Shown: positions 33,324-41,938 of the stretch, piece after piece
Position numbering within the stretch: position 1 is the first letter of the stretch
Layout: each line of letters starts with the position of its first letter
Assembly: GCF_900497695.1 (NCBI RefSeq)
Contig: NZ_UIDD01000012.1
Location: 436,501-500,500 of the forward strand
DNA length: 64,000 bases
Direction of reading: 5' to 3'
From: Pseudomonas wadenswilerensis
Lineage (GTDB): Bacteria > Pseudomonadota > Gammaproteobacteria > Pseudomonadales > Pseudomonadaceae
The notes under the pieces: generated by a model
The model's input: only the letters and a program-made list of their open reading frames with translations
The model's database searches: none
What the model was told of the DNA's origin: nothing
Translations under genes and position numbers: made by a program

Positions 33324-35048
33324 TCAGTGACCCGGCGCGCGCTGGCGCCAGGCTTGGGAGCGTTGCAACAGGCCGCGCGAGGCCCAGGCCAGGAGCAGCG
33401 AAACAGTGGCGCTGGTGAGCAGAATCAGGGTCGACATCGCCGCGGCGCCGCCAACGTTGCCGGCGTCGTCCATGTTCAACACGGCGACCGCGGCAAGGAT
33501 GGTGTCGGGGCTGTAGAGGAAGATCGCCGCCGACACCGTGGTCATTGCCGAGACGAACAGGTAGCGGATGATGTCGAGCAATGCCGGCAGGCAGATCGGC
33601 ACGGTGACCCGCAGAAAATGCCGGTACAGCGGCGCCTTGAGCGACAGCGCGGCGGCCTCGAACTCGCCATCGAGCTGGCGCAGGGCGGTGGTCGCGGTCA
33701 TGTTGGCGGTGGTCAGGTAGTGGGCGATGGTGCACACCACCAGCAGCGCCATGCTGCCGTAGAACACATGCAGGGGGTTGCTGGCGAGGTTGAAGAAGAA
33801 CACATAGCCCAGGCCCAGCACCAAGCCCGGCACCGCCATCGGCACGAAGCTGAGCAAGCGCAGCAGCAGGTTCAAGCCGCGCTGGCCCTTGGTTTTTTCC
33901 ATCAGGTAGGCGCCGGTGAAAATCACCGCGCTGCCGATCAGCGCCGTACCCAGGGCCATGGTCAGGCTGTTGCGGTAGGCCAGCCAGCCGCCACCGGCGG
34001 TTTCGTCGAACTGGTAGTGCTTGAGCGACAGCGACAGGTTGTAGGGCCAGAACTTGACCAGGGAGGAGTACACCGCCATGCCCACCACCAGCAACAGCAC
34101 TGCGCAAATCAGCATCACCACGGCCATGAAGCAGGCATCGCGACGCCGCGAAGGCTGTGGCTGGAACACTTGCGCACGGCCGCTCATCGAATCGCCCTGG
34201 CGCCGGCGCAGCCAGGCATCGACGGCAAAGCTGAGCAGTGCCGGCACCAACAGGACCATGCCGATCAAGGCACCACGGCCGAACTGCTGCTGGCCGACCA
34301 CCGCCTTGTAGGCTTCCAGCGCCAGCACCTGATAATCGCCACCAACCACCACCGGCACACCGAAGTCGGTGATGGTCAGGGTGAACACCAGGCAGAAGGC
34401 GGCGAACACCGCCTGCCGGGTCGCCGGCCAGGTGATGCTGTGAAACGCGCGCCAAGGCCCGGCGCCCATGCTCGAGGCGGCATCGAACAGACGCGCATCG
34501 GCCAGCGACAGCGCCGACAGCAGGATCATCAGCGCATGCGGGAAGGTGTAGATGGCCTCACCAAGGACAATGCCCCAGAAGCCGTAGATATTGTCGCTGA
34601 GCAGCCCGCGCAGCAGGCCCTGATTGCCGAACAGGTAGACCAGGGCAATGGCCGGCAGCATCGATGGCGCCAGCAACGGCAGCAATGAGATGCCGCGCCA
34701 CAGGCCTTTGGCCGGGATCAGCGTGCGCTGCAGGGCGTAGGCGAACAGGTAGGCCAGCGGCACCACAATGGCTGCAACGCTGAGCGAGACTTTCAGGCTG
34801 TTGCCCAGCAACCAGTGGAAGTTGGCACTGGCAAACAATTCGCGGGCGGCAACCAGGCCACCGCCCTGGCCGGCATCACTGCTGAAACCGCGCCAGAAGA
34901 TCGCCAGCAGTGGCATCAGGACCGCGACAGTGAGCAGAAGCAGCAGCAACCACTTGCCGCCGACCACGAACAGTCGATCCCCCAGCGATACACCGGCGCG
35001 CTGTGCTGCCTTCGCGTGTGCGATCGGCATGGCGATTGGCGCGGCCAT
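33324..35048 (-). CDS. 2-aminoethylphosphonate-type ABC transporter, fused permease
   Basis: A 574-residue inner-membrane permease with two binding-protein-dependent transport domains fused in one chain, about twelve membrane helices. The EAA-type loops are visible as LADARLFDAASSMGAGPWRAFHSITWP in the first half and QLDGEFEAAALSLKAPLYRHFLRVTVP in the second. Fused permeases of this size are typical of the PhnU2/AEP system and of ferric-iron FbpB-like systems. The start at 35048 is one base after the ATPase stop (TGAGATG). A longer reading to 35174 would overlap the ATPase gene and is rejected. Confidence 0.87.
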   Translation of the reverse strand: MAAPIAMPIAHAKAAQRAGVSLGDRLFVVGGKWLLLLLLTVAVLMPLLAIFWRGFSSDAGQGGGLVAARELFASANFHWLLGNSLKVSLSVAAIVVPLAYLFAYALQRTLIPAKGLWRGISLLPLLAPSMLPAIALVYLFGNQGLLRGLLSDNIYGFWGIVLGEAIYTFPHALMILLSALSLADARLFDAASSMGAGPWRAFHSITWPATRQAVFAAFCLVFTLTITDFGVPVVVGGDYQVLALEAYKAVVGQQQFGRGALIGMVLLVPALLSFAVDAWLRRRQGDSMSGRAQVFQPQPSRRRDACFMAVVMLICAVLLLVVGMAVYSSLVKFWPYNLSLSLKHYQFDETAGGGWLAYRNSLTMALGTALIGSAVIFTGAYLMEKTKGQRGLNLLLRLLSFVPMAVPGLVLGLGYVFFFNLASNPLHVFYGSMALLVVCTIAHYLTTANMTATTALRQLDGEFEAAALSLKAPLYRHFLRVTVPICLPALLDIIRYLFVSAMTTVSAAIFLYSPDTILAAVAVLNMDDAGNVGGAAAMSTLILLTSATVSLLLAWASRGLLQRSQAWRQRAPGH

Positions 35049-35049
35049 C

Positions 35050-36114
35050 TCAGGCAAACACCTGCAGACTGCGCGGCGGCAAGGCGACCCAGATATCCTG
35101 GGAGCCCAGCCGCGGCATCGACTCGGGGGCGACTTCGGCAAGCAGGGCATGGCCCGGCAGTTCGGTGAGCTCAAAACTCATGCGGCAGCGATTACCGAGG
35201 AAGGTGATCTCGCGCACCCGCGCCGGGAACAGGTTTTCTTCATGCACCGGCGGGTTGACGCTGATCGCCTCGGGGCGGCAGAACAGGCGGCCGCTGCTGG
35301 CCTGGTTGGCCCCGTCGGCCAGGCGCATGTTCAACGTACCGACTTGGGCATGGCTGTCGCTGTGACGCTGGAACGGCAGCCAGTTGCCCTGGCCAACGAA
35401 CTCGGCAACGAACGGCGTGGCCGGCTTGTCGTAGATTTCCTGCGGGGTGGCGTACTGCTCGACCTGGCCGTTGTTCATCACCGCAATGCGGTCGGCCATG
35501 AGCATGGCCTCGTCCTGGTTGTGGGTGACCATCAGGGTGGTGATGCCGAGCTGGCGTTGCAGCTGGCGTAGTTCGCTGCACAGGTGCTCGCGAACCCGCG
35601 CGTCGAGGGCCGACATCGGCTCATCGAGCAGCAGCAACGAAGGCGCTGGCGCCAGGGCGCGAGCCAACGCCACCCGCTGTTGCTGGCCGCCGGAAAGCTG
35701 GCCGGGATACTTCTTCTCGCTGCCGCTCAGGCCCACCAGCTCGAGCATCTGCGCCACCCGCTGGCGCACTTCGTCGCGACCGCTGCCGGCCAGGCCGTAG
35801 GCGATGTTGGCTTCGACGGTGAGGTTGGGGAACAGCGCGTAAGACTGGAACAGAATGCCGTAATCGCGGGCTTGAGGTGGCAGCTCGGAGATGTCGCGGT
35901 CGCCGATGTACAGGGTGCCGCGGTCCTGGCGCTCGAGGCCGGCGATGCAACGCAACAGGGTGGTCTTGCCGCAGCCGGAGGGGCCAAGCAGGCACACCAG
36001 TTCACCGGCAGCGACGTCGAGGGAAACATCGTGCAGGGCGGTAAAGGCGCCGAAACGCTTGTGGATACCGCGCACCTTCATCTGTGCGCCTGGGTTTGCG
36101 ACCGCAGTGTTCAT
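35050..36114 (-). CDS. 2-aminoethylphosphonate-type ABC transporter, ATP-binding protein
   Basis: A 354-residue ATPase powering the transporter. Motifs: Walker A GPSGCGKTT near residue 45, Q-loop FQSYALFPN, signature LSGGQQQRVALARA, Walker B LLLLDEP and the switch histidine MVTHNQDEA. The C-terminal third is a TOBE-type domain. It is the first gene of the transporter operon; a LysR-type dyad is 76-95 bases upstream. Phosphonate specificity rests on the neighbours, because ATPases of iron and spermidine systems look alike. Confidence 0.9.
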   Translation of the reverse strand: MNTAVANPGAQMKVRGIHKRFGAFTALHDVSLDVAAGELVCLLGPSGCGKTTLLRCIAGLERQDRGTLYIGDRDISELPPQARDYGILFQSYALFPNLTVEANIAYGLAGSGRDEVRQRVAQMLELVGLSGSEKKYPGQLSGGQQQRVALARALAPAPSLLLLDEPMSALDARVREHLCSELRQLQRQLGITTLMVTHNQDEAMLMADRIAVMNNGQVEQYATPQEIYDKPATPFVAEFVGQGNWLPFQRHSDSHAQVGTLNMRLADGANQASSGRLFCRPEAISVNPPVHEENLFPARVREITFLGNRCRMSFELTELPGHALLAEVAPESMPRLGSQDIWVALPPRSLQVFA

Positions 36115-36189
36115 GGCAGGACCTCATCGAACGAATGAGGGCCATGCTAGGCGGGCAATGCGAAGGTTCTGTGGCGCAGAGGCAAAAGT

Positions 36190-36209
36190 TGCCGATAGTG
36201 GTATAGGCA
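36190..36209. promoter_or_regulatory. Candidate LysR-regulator site for the phosphonate operon
   Basis: TGCCGAT (36190-36196), AGTGGT, ATAGGCA (36203-36209): a dyad with one mismatch, of LysR (T-N11-A) size, 76 bases before the ATPase start. The LysR gene lies next door, so this is its likely target. Confidence 0.5.
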
Positions 36210-36248
36210 GATTTTGGTGTGATCTCGGTTGGCAAGGCTGCGCCTTGC

Positions 36249-36317
36249 ATCGCTGGCAAGCCAGCTCCCACAGGTCCAGTACATGCAGTACCCTGTGGGA
36301 GCTGGCTTGCCAGCGAT
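36249..36317. repeat. REP pair between the LysR and ATPase genes, locus 6
   Basis: Inverted copies ATCGCTGGCAAGCCAGC... and ...GCTGGCTTGCCAGCGAT around the spacer, fully complementary in the core. It starts 3 bases after the LysR stop and separates the regulator mRNA from the operon promoter. Confidence 0.85.
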
Positions 36318-36320
36318 TAT

Positions 36321-37190
36321 CTATATCTCTACCGCCGCCACTTCCTGAGCCAGGCCCAGGAACGCCGCCGGCAACCGCGCCTGGCGCCGCTCCTTCAGGC
36401 AATACAGGTATTCATGCATCAGCGGCGCCCCCTCCAGGCTCAGTACCCGCAGCTCGGGGTTATGCGGTACTTCATGGCGGGCAATGATGCTGATGCCGAT
36501 ATTGCGCAGTACCGCTTCGCGAATCGACTCGCGGCTGCCAATCTCCAGCAGCGACCCGACCTTCACCCCCGCCGCTTCCAGCATCTGTTCGGTCAGCTTG
36601 CGCGTGGTCGAGCCCTGCTCACGCACCAGCAGGCAGTGCCCGGCCAGCGCCGACAGCGGCAACGATTCACGGCTGGCCAGCACATGGTTGCGATGCACCG
36701 CCACCACCAGCGGATCGGTGCCCAGCACCCGCCGCACCAGGCGCGCATCCTCGACCAGTTGCGAAGACGCAGCCAGGTCCACCCGATAGTCTTCGAGCAA
36801 CTCCAGCACCTGCTGGGAGTTGCCGATCTCCACCGACACCTCCACCTGCGGCAGGCGCTCGCGGAAGATCTTCACCAGGTCGAGGATGTAATACGGCGCC
36901 GTGGCGGCGATGCGCAAACTGCCCTGGCCCTGGCCGCTGTTACGCAGAAAGAACTCGATATCGGCTTCCTGCTGCAGCAGGGCCTTGACCATCGGCAGCA
37001 GCCGCGTGCCGTCGTCACTGAGGGTCAGACGGCGACCGCCGCGGTAGAACAGCTCGACCGCGTACTGGCTTTCCAGGTTGCGGATCTGCGTGGTCACCGT
37101 CGGCTGGCTGAGCCCGAGTTTCTTCGCCGCCAGGGTAATACTGCCCAGGCGGGCAACCATGTAGAAGGCCTTCAACTCGGAACTCAACAT
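36321..37190 (-). CDS. LysR-family regulator of aminophosphonate catabolism type
   Basis: A 289-residue LysR-type regulator. The N-terminal winged helix (residues 1-60) contains SITLAAKKLGLSQPTVTTQIRNLE. The C-terminal co-inducer domain includes LRIAATAPYYILDLVKIF and REQGSTTRKL. Its position before the transporter operon and its overall sequence fit the phosphonate-associated LysR group (TIGR03339). It should activate transport and oxidation genes with an aminophosphonate co-inducer. The start ATG is only 7 bases after the cadA stop on the same strand, with no terminator visible, so part of its transcription could come from the metal-inducible cadA promoter. Confidence 0.87.
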   Translation of the reverse strand: MLSSELKAFYMVARLGSITLAAKKLGLSQPTVTTQIRNLESQYAVELFYRGGRRLTLSDDGTRLLPMVKALLQQEADIEFFLRNSGQGQGSLRIAATAPYYILDLVKIFRERLPQVEVSVEIGNSQQVLELLEDYRVDLAASSQLVEDARLVRRVLGTDPLVVAVHRNHVLASRESLPLSALAGHCLLVREQGSTTRKLTEQMLEAAGVKVGSLLEIGSRESIREAVLRNIGISIIARHEVPHNPELRVLSLEGAPLMHEYLYCLKERRQARLPAAFLGLAQEVAAVEI

Positions 37191-37197
37191 ACATCCT

Positions 37198-39459
37198 CTA
37201 TTTACGCAGCAGGCGCAGGCCGTTGAACACCACCAGCAAGCTCACGCCCATGTCGGCGAACACCGCCATCCACATGGTTGCCATGCCGGCGAAGGTGACT
37301 GCCAGGAAGATCGCCTTGATCCCCAGGGCCAGGACAATGTTCTGGGTCAGGATCGCCGCACTCTGGCGCGAGAGCCTGACGAAGGCCGGAATTTTGCGCA
37401 AGTCATCATCCATCAGCGCCACGTCGGCGGTCTCGATGGCGGTATCGGTACCGGCCGCAGCCATGGCAAAACCGATCTCGGCCCGGGCCAGTGCCGGCGC
37501 ATCGTTGATGCCGTCGCCGACCATGCCGACCCGATGGCCCTGGGCGTACAGGTCTTCGATGGTCTTGAGCTTGTCGGCCGGCAGCAGGTTGCCGTGGGCC
37601 TGGTCGATACCGACCTGGGCGGCAATGGCCTGGGCCGTGTGCGGATTGTCGCCGGTCAGCATGACAGTCTTGATACCCAGCTCATGCAATTCGGCAATCG
37701 CCTCGCGGCTGCTCTCCTTGACCGTGTCGGCGACGGCGAACAGCGCCAGCGGGCCGGACTTGTCGAGCAGCAGCACCACGGTCTTGCCCTGGCGCTCGAG
37801 GGCATCGAGCCGGGCTTCGAGCTGCGGCGAGCACAGGCCGAGTTCTTCGACCAGACGGTGGTTACCGAGGTGATACAGCTCGCCGTCAATCTCGCCGCGT
37901 ACGCCGCGACCGGCCAGGGCTTCGAAGGCCGTCACTTCACTCAGGGGCAGTTGCTGCTCAGTGGCGAACACGGCAATGGCACGGGATACCGGGTGGTCGG
38001 AGCGGTCGGCGAGGCTGGCGGCCAGCGCCTGGGCACGGCCTTCGAACAACGGCTCAAGCACTTCATGGTCGGTTTGCACCGGCTTGCCATGGGTGATGGT
38101 GCCGGTCTTGTCCAGGGCCAGGAAGTCGAGTTTGCGCCCGCCTTCCAGGTACACCCCGCCCTTGACCAGGATGCCTTTGCGCGCCGCCGCGGCCAGGCCG
38201 CTGACGATGGTCACCGGGGTGGAAATCACCAGGGCACACGGGCACGCCACCACCAGCAACACCAGGGCGCGGTAGATCCAGTCGAACCAGGCGCCAGCCA
38301 TGAACAGCGGCGGAATCACCGCTACCGCCAGGGCGAAGGCGAACACGGCCGGGGTGTAGATGCGCGAGAACTGGTCGACGAAACGCTGGGTCGGCGCCCG
38401 CGCGCCCTGGGCCTCTTCCACCGCCTTGATGATCCGCGCCAGGGTCGATTGCCCGGCTGCCGCCGTCACCCGGTACTCCAGCGCACCGGCCTGGTTGATG
38501 GTCCCGGCGAATACCTTGTCGCCCGGGCCCTTCTCTACCGGCAAGCTCTCGCCGGTGATCGGCGCCTGGTCGATGCTCGACTGGCCGCTGACCACCTCAC
38601 CGTCCAGGCCGATGCGCTCGCCAGGGCGCACCCGCACCAGCGCACCGAGGGCGACCTGCTTGACGTCCAGCTCACGCCACTGGCCATCGGCGTCCTGCAC
38701 GGTGGCGAGGTCCGGGCTCAACTGCATCAAGCCGCCGATGGCGTTGCGCGCGCGGTCCAGCGAGCGCGCTTCGATCAGCTCGGCGACGGTGAACAGGAAC
38801 ATGACCATGGCCGCTTCCGGCCACTGGCCAATCAGCACCGCGCCGGTCACGGCGATGCTCATCAGCGCGTTGATATTGAGGTTGCCGTTCTTCAGGGCAA
38901 TCCAGCCCTTCTTGTAGGTACTCAGGCCACAACTGAGGATCGACACCAGGGCAACCAGGGCAACCACCCAGGAAGGCGCCAGTTCGGCGAAATGAATCGC
39001 CTCGGCACCCAGCGCTGCCACACCTGCCAATGCCAGCGGCCACCAATGCTTTTTCACCGGTGCAGGCGCAGCGGCAGTTTCCTCGGTGGAATCGCTCAGC
39101 GGTTCAGCCTGCATGCCCAACGACGCAACCGCCTGCTCAATGGCGACGGTGTCGGCATGGGTATGGCGCACGCCGAGGACGCGATTGATCAGGTTGAACT
39201 CCAGCTGCTCGACCCCCGCCAGCTTGCCCAGCTTGTTCTGGATCAGCGTCTGCTCGGTCGGGCAATCCATGGCCTCGATGCGAAAACGGCTCAACCGCGC
39301 ACCGGCGCTACTCGCCTCGCTCAGCTGCACCAGCGCCGGCGCGGCATCGTGGGAACAGCAGCTGTGGGCGTGTTCGGCATGTTCATGCTTGGCGTGATCA
39401 TGGCTGTGCTCATGACCGTGGGAGTCTTTACCGGGGGTGTGGCTGACAGGCTGGTTCAT
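37198..39459 (-). CDS. cadA: Cd2+/Zn2+/Pb2+-exporting P1B-type ATPase CadA
   Basis: A 753-residue heavy-metal efflux ATPase of the inner membrane. The N-terminus is a histidine-rich tail (residues about 10-36, GHEHSHDHAKHEHAEHAHSC) followed by CCSHD and a heavy-metal domain with AMDCPTEQ. Core motifs are TGES, the membrane CPC (VVACPCALVIS), the phosphorylation site DKTGTITHGK, SDHPVSRAI and GDGINDAPAL. The ATG at 39459 (MNQPVSHTPGKDSHG) lies downstream of the CadR dyad; a longer reading to 39591 would overlap cadR. It is divergent from cadR and metal-induced by inference. Confidence 0.95.
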   Translation of the reverse strand: MNQPVSHTPGKDSHGHEHSHDHAKHEHAEHAHSCCSHDAAPALVQLSEASSAGARLSRFRIEAMDCPTEQTLIQNKLGKLAGVEQLEFNLINRVLGVRHTHADTVAIEQAVASLGMQAEPLSDSTEETAAAPAPVKKHWWPLALAGVAALGAEAIHFAELAPSWVVALVALVSILSCGLSTYKKGWIALKNGNLNINALMSIAVTGAVLIGQWPEAAMVMFLFTVAELIEARSLDRARNAIGGLMQLSPDLATVQDADGQWRELDVKQVALGALVRVRPGERIGLDGEVVSGQSSIDQAPITGESLPVEKGPGDKVFAGTINQAGALEYRVTAAAGQSTLARIIKAVEEAQGARAPTQRFVDQFSRIYTPAVFAFALAVAVIPPLFMAGAWFDWIYRALVLLVVACPCALVISTPVTIVSGLAAAARKGILVKGGVYLEGGRKLDFLALDKTGTITHGKPVQTDHEVLEPLFEGRAQALAASLADRSDHPVSRAIAVFATEQQLPLSEVTAFEALAGRGVRGEIDGELYHLGNHRLVEELGLCSPQLEARLDALERQGKTVVLLLDKSGPLALFAVADTVKESSREAIAELHELGIKTVMLTGDNPHTAQAIAAQVGIDQAHGNLLPADKLKTIEDLYAQGHRVGMVGDGINDAPALARAEIGFAMAAAGTDTAIETADVALMDDDLRKIPAFVRLSRQSAAILTQNIVLALGIKAIFLAVTFAGMATMWMAVFADMGVSLLVVFNGLRLLRK

Positions 39460-39494
39460 GGGTTCATCCTTAAATGTCCTGTTGCCAAGTGAAC

Positions 39495-39518
39495 ACCCTG
39501 TAGCCACTATAGGGTCAA
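39495..39518. promoter_or_regulatory. CadR-binding dyad and cadA promoter
   Basis: ACCCTGTAG-CCA-CTATAGGGT (39495-39515): a MerR-family dyad. On the minus strand TTGACC (39513-39518) serves as -35 towards cadA, with the -10 about 19 bases later, the long spacer expected for a MerR-type activator. Confidence 0.8.
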
Positions 39519-39541
39519 GCCACTTGTCGAGGTATTTGCAG

Positions 39542-39985
39542 ATGAAGATCGGAGAACTGGCCAAGGCCACCGATTGCGCGGTGGAAACCATCCGTTACTA
39601 CGAGCGGGAAAACCTGCTGCCGGAGCCGGCGCGCAGCGAGGGCAACTACCGGATGTACACCCAGGCCCACGTCGAGCGCCTGACCTTCATCCGCAACTGC
39701 CGTACCCTCGACATGACCCTGGAAGAAATCCGCAGCCTGCTGCACCTGCGCGACAGCCCGGAAGACCAGTGTGAAAGCGTCAATGCGTTGATCGATGAGC
39801 ATATCCAGCACGTCAAGGCGCGCATCGACGGGCTGCAGGCACTGCAGGCACAACTGCTGGAACTGCGTCAGCACTGCCATCCCAAGGAGGTGCAGTGCTC
39901 GATCCTGCAGCATCTTGAGGTCAATGGTGCGGTGACGGCGCCAGAGGCGGAGCATTCACATGTGGGCAGAAGCCACGGGCACTGA
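39542..39985 (+). CDS. cadR: MerR-family Cd/Pb/Zn-responsive regulator CadR
   Basis: A 147-residue metal sensor that twists the cadA promoter when metal is bound. The N-terminal HTH is MKIGELAKATDCAVETIRYYERE. The metal-site cysteines match CadR: Cys77 (EDQCESV), Cys112 and Cys119 (HCHPKEVQCS). A histidine-containing tail HSHVGRSHGH ends the protein as in P. putida CadR. Length is identical to that protein as I recall it. The ATG at 39542 follows the dyad by 26 bases. Confidence 0.96.
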   Translation: MKIGELAKATDCAVETIRYYERENLLPEPARSEGNYRMYTQAHVERLTFIRNCRTLDMTLEEIRSLLHLRDSPEDQCESVNALIDEHIQHVKARIDGLQALQAQLLELRQHCHPKEVQCSILQHLEVNGAVTAPEAEHSHVGRSHGH

Positions 39986-39994
39986 TTGAGGTAC

Positions 39995-40068
39995 CTGTAG
40001 GAGCGGGCTTGCCCCGCGAGGCGATGTGAAAGACAGATCGCTATCGCGGGGCAAGCCCGCTCCCACAG
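39995..40068. repeat. REP pair in reversed order, locus 7
   Basis: Here the first copy reads GGAGCGGGCTTGCCCCGCG and the second ATCGCGGGGCAAGCCCGC..., so the GCGAT ends face inward. In the other pairs of this window they face outward. Located between convergent cadR and thyA. Confidence 0.85.
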
Positions 40069-40095
40069 ACAGCCCAGCCAGTTCAGTGGCAGAAC

Positions 40096-41067
40096 TCAGA
40101 CCGCCATCGGCGCCGTCATCGGCGCGTGGTGCTCGTAGCCTTCGAGGCTGAAGTCGCTCGGTTCGATCTTCTCCAGCCACTCCGGCTCGTACACGCCGGT
40201 CTTGGCGAACTCCGGCACGCGATCATTGATCACCAGCTTCGGCGCTGCCAGCGGCTCGCGCTTGAGCTGTTCGTTGAGCATGTCCAGGTGATTCTCGTAG
40301 ACGTGCGCATCACCGATGAAGTAGGTGAACCAGCGCGGCGTGTAGCCGGTCAGGCGGCCCATCAGCGACAGCAAGGCGGCGCCTTCGGTGAGGTTGAACG
40401 GCGTGCCCAGGCCCAGGTCGTTGGAGCGGATGTAGAGAGTCAGGGAAATTTCCCTGGTCTCGACATTCGGGTGGAACTGGTACAGCAGGTGGCACGGCGG
40501 CAGGGCCATCTCGTCGAGCTGGGCGCAGTTCCAGCCGTGAAACAGGATGCGCCGGCTGCCCGGATCGTTGTGGATGGTGTCGATGCACTGGCGGATCTGG
40601 TCGATGGCCTTGTACAGCACGACAAAGGCTTCGCCGTCTTCTTCGGCCTGGGCGATCTGCTGGAAGCCCTGGCTCTTGGCCAGTTCGATGGCCGCCGGAT
40701 TGCTCAGCGGGATGCGCTTGTAGGCCGGCCACTGGCGCCATTGCACGCCGTAGATCTCGCCGAGGTCGTCATGGCCCTGGCGGAACGGGTTGGCCAGCCA
40801 CTGGGCATTCTCGTTGGCGTTCTGGTCCCAGACCTTGCAGCCCAGATCGCGGAACTCGCCAGCGTTCTTCACGCCGCGCAGGAAGCCGACCATCTCGCCA
40901 ATCGCCGACTTGAACGCCAGCTTGCGGGTGGTGATGGCCGGGAAGCCCTTCTGCAGGTCGAAGCGCAGCATGGCGCCCGGCAGGCTGATGGTGCGGATGC
41001 CGGTACGGTTACCCTGCAGGGTGCCGTTTTCGATCACGTCACGGACCAGATCTAGATACTGTTTCAT
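40096..41067 (-). CDS. thyA: Thymidylate synthase ThyA
   Basis: A 323-residue enzyme methylating dUMP to dTMP with methylenetetrahydrofolate. Signatures: GNRTGIRTISLPGAMLRFDL, the catalytic LPPCHLLYQFH, RSNDLGLGTPFNL and the C-terminal APMAV. There is an insertion relative to the 264-residue E. coli enzyme around AKSQGFQQIAQAEEDGEAF (about 130-150), a length class also seen in other bacteria. It works with FolA. It is 47 bases downstream of lgt on the same strand. Confidence 0.97.
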   Translation of the reverse strand: MKQYLDLVRDVIENGTLQGNRTGIRTISLPGAMLRFDLQKGFPAITTRKLAFKSAIGEMVGFLRGVKNAGEFRDLGCKVWDQNANENAQWLANPFRQGHDDLGEIYGVQWRQWPAYKRIPLSNPAAIELAKSQGFQQIAQAEEDGEAFVVLYKAIDQIRQCIDTIHNDPGSRRILFHGWNCAQLDEMALPPCHLLYQFHPNVETREISLTLYIRSNDLGLGTPFNLTEGAALLSLMGRLTGYTPRWFTYFIGDAHVYENHLDMLNEQLKREPLAAPKLVINDRVPEFAKTGVYEPEWLEKIEPSDFSLEGYEHHAPMTAPMAV

Positions 41068-41114
41068 GGCTTACCTGTAGCTAGGACGGCAGGGGATCGC
41101 CCTGCCGTGGAAAT

Positions 41115-41924
41115 TCAAACGGCGGCCTTGGCCGTGGGTTTGCGGTTGTAGGCCCACCAGATCAGGCCGATGCCGCCGAGGATCATCGGCACGCAAAGCA
41201 ACTGGCCCATGGTCAACCAGCCAAAGGCAAGGTAGCCAAGCTGGGCGTCGGGTACCCGCACGAATTCGACGATGAAGCGGAAAATTCCGTAGAACAGCGC
41301 GAACATGCCGGAAACCGCCATGGTCGGGCGCGGTTTGCGCGAGTACAGCCAGAGAATCAGGAATAATGCCACACCTTCCAGGGCGAACTGGTACAGCTGC
41401 GACGGGTGACGCGGTAGCTGCGCCGGATCGCTGAACGGCGGGAAGACCATGGCCCACGGCACGTCGGTGGCCTTGCCCCACAGCTCGGCGTTGATGAAGT
41501 TGCCGATGCGCCCGGCGCCCAGGCCGATCGGCACCAGTGGCGCGACGAAGTCCATCAGCTCGAAGAACGACTTGTTGTTGCGCTTGCCGAACCACAAGGC
41601 CGCCAGCATCACGCCGATGAAGCCGCCGTGGAACGACATGCCGCCCTTCCATACCTCGAAGATCAAGGTCGGGTTGGCCAGATAGGCGTGCAGGTCATAG
41701 AACAGCACGTAGCCCAGGCGACCACCGACAATCACCCCCATCGACAGCCAGAACACCAGGTCGGAGAGCTTTTCGCGGCTCCAGGTCGGGTCAAAGCGGT
41801 TCAGGCGACGCGAGGCCAGCAGCCAGGCGCCGCCGATGCCGATCAGGTACATCAGGCCGTACCAATGGATTTTCAGCGGACCCAGGGCCACTGCCACTGG
41901 ATCGATCTGCGGGTAAGGCAGCAT
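41115..41924 (-). CDS. lgt: Prolipoprotein diacylglyceryl transferase Lgt
   Basis: A 269-residue inner-membrane enzyme that adds diacylglycerol to the lipobox cysteine of prolipoproteins. Seven membrane segments are expected. Signatures: HWYGLMYLIGI, GGRLGYVLFYD, GGMSFHGGFIGV (with the essential His) and the Lgt signature GRIGNFINAELWG. AGGAGTCACC lies before the ATG. It shares an orientation with thyA and the TauE/SafE gene, forming a likely three-gene unit. Confidence 0.97.
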   Translation of the reverse strand: MLPYPQIDPVAVALGPLKIHWYGLMYLIGIGGAWLLASRRLNRFDPTWSREKLSDLVFWLSMGVIVGGRLGYVLFYDLHAYLANPTLIFEVWKGGMSFHGGFIGVMLAALWFGKRNNKSFFELMDFVAPLVPIGLGAGRIGNFINAELWGKATDVPWAMVFPPFSDPAQLPRHPSQLYQFALEGVALFLILWLYSRKPRPTMAVSGMFALFYGIFRFIVEFVRVPDAQLGYLAFGWLTMGQLLCVPMILGGIGLIWWAYNRKPTAKAAV

Positions 41925-41938
41925 GGTGACTCCTCTCG

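Noticed and set aside
32220..34688. Long + strand reading frame opposite the binding-protein and permease genes
   Set aside because: Composition is rich in Arg, Gln, His and Gly with no domain, and the minus strand carries clear transporter genes. It is an antisense artefact of high GC content.
37534..39492. 652-codon + strand frame opposite cadA
   Set aside because: No motif and a shadow of the P-type ATPase gene.
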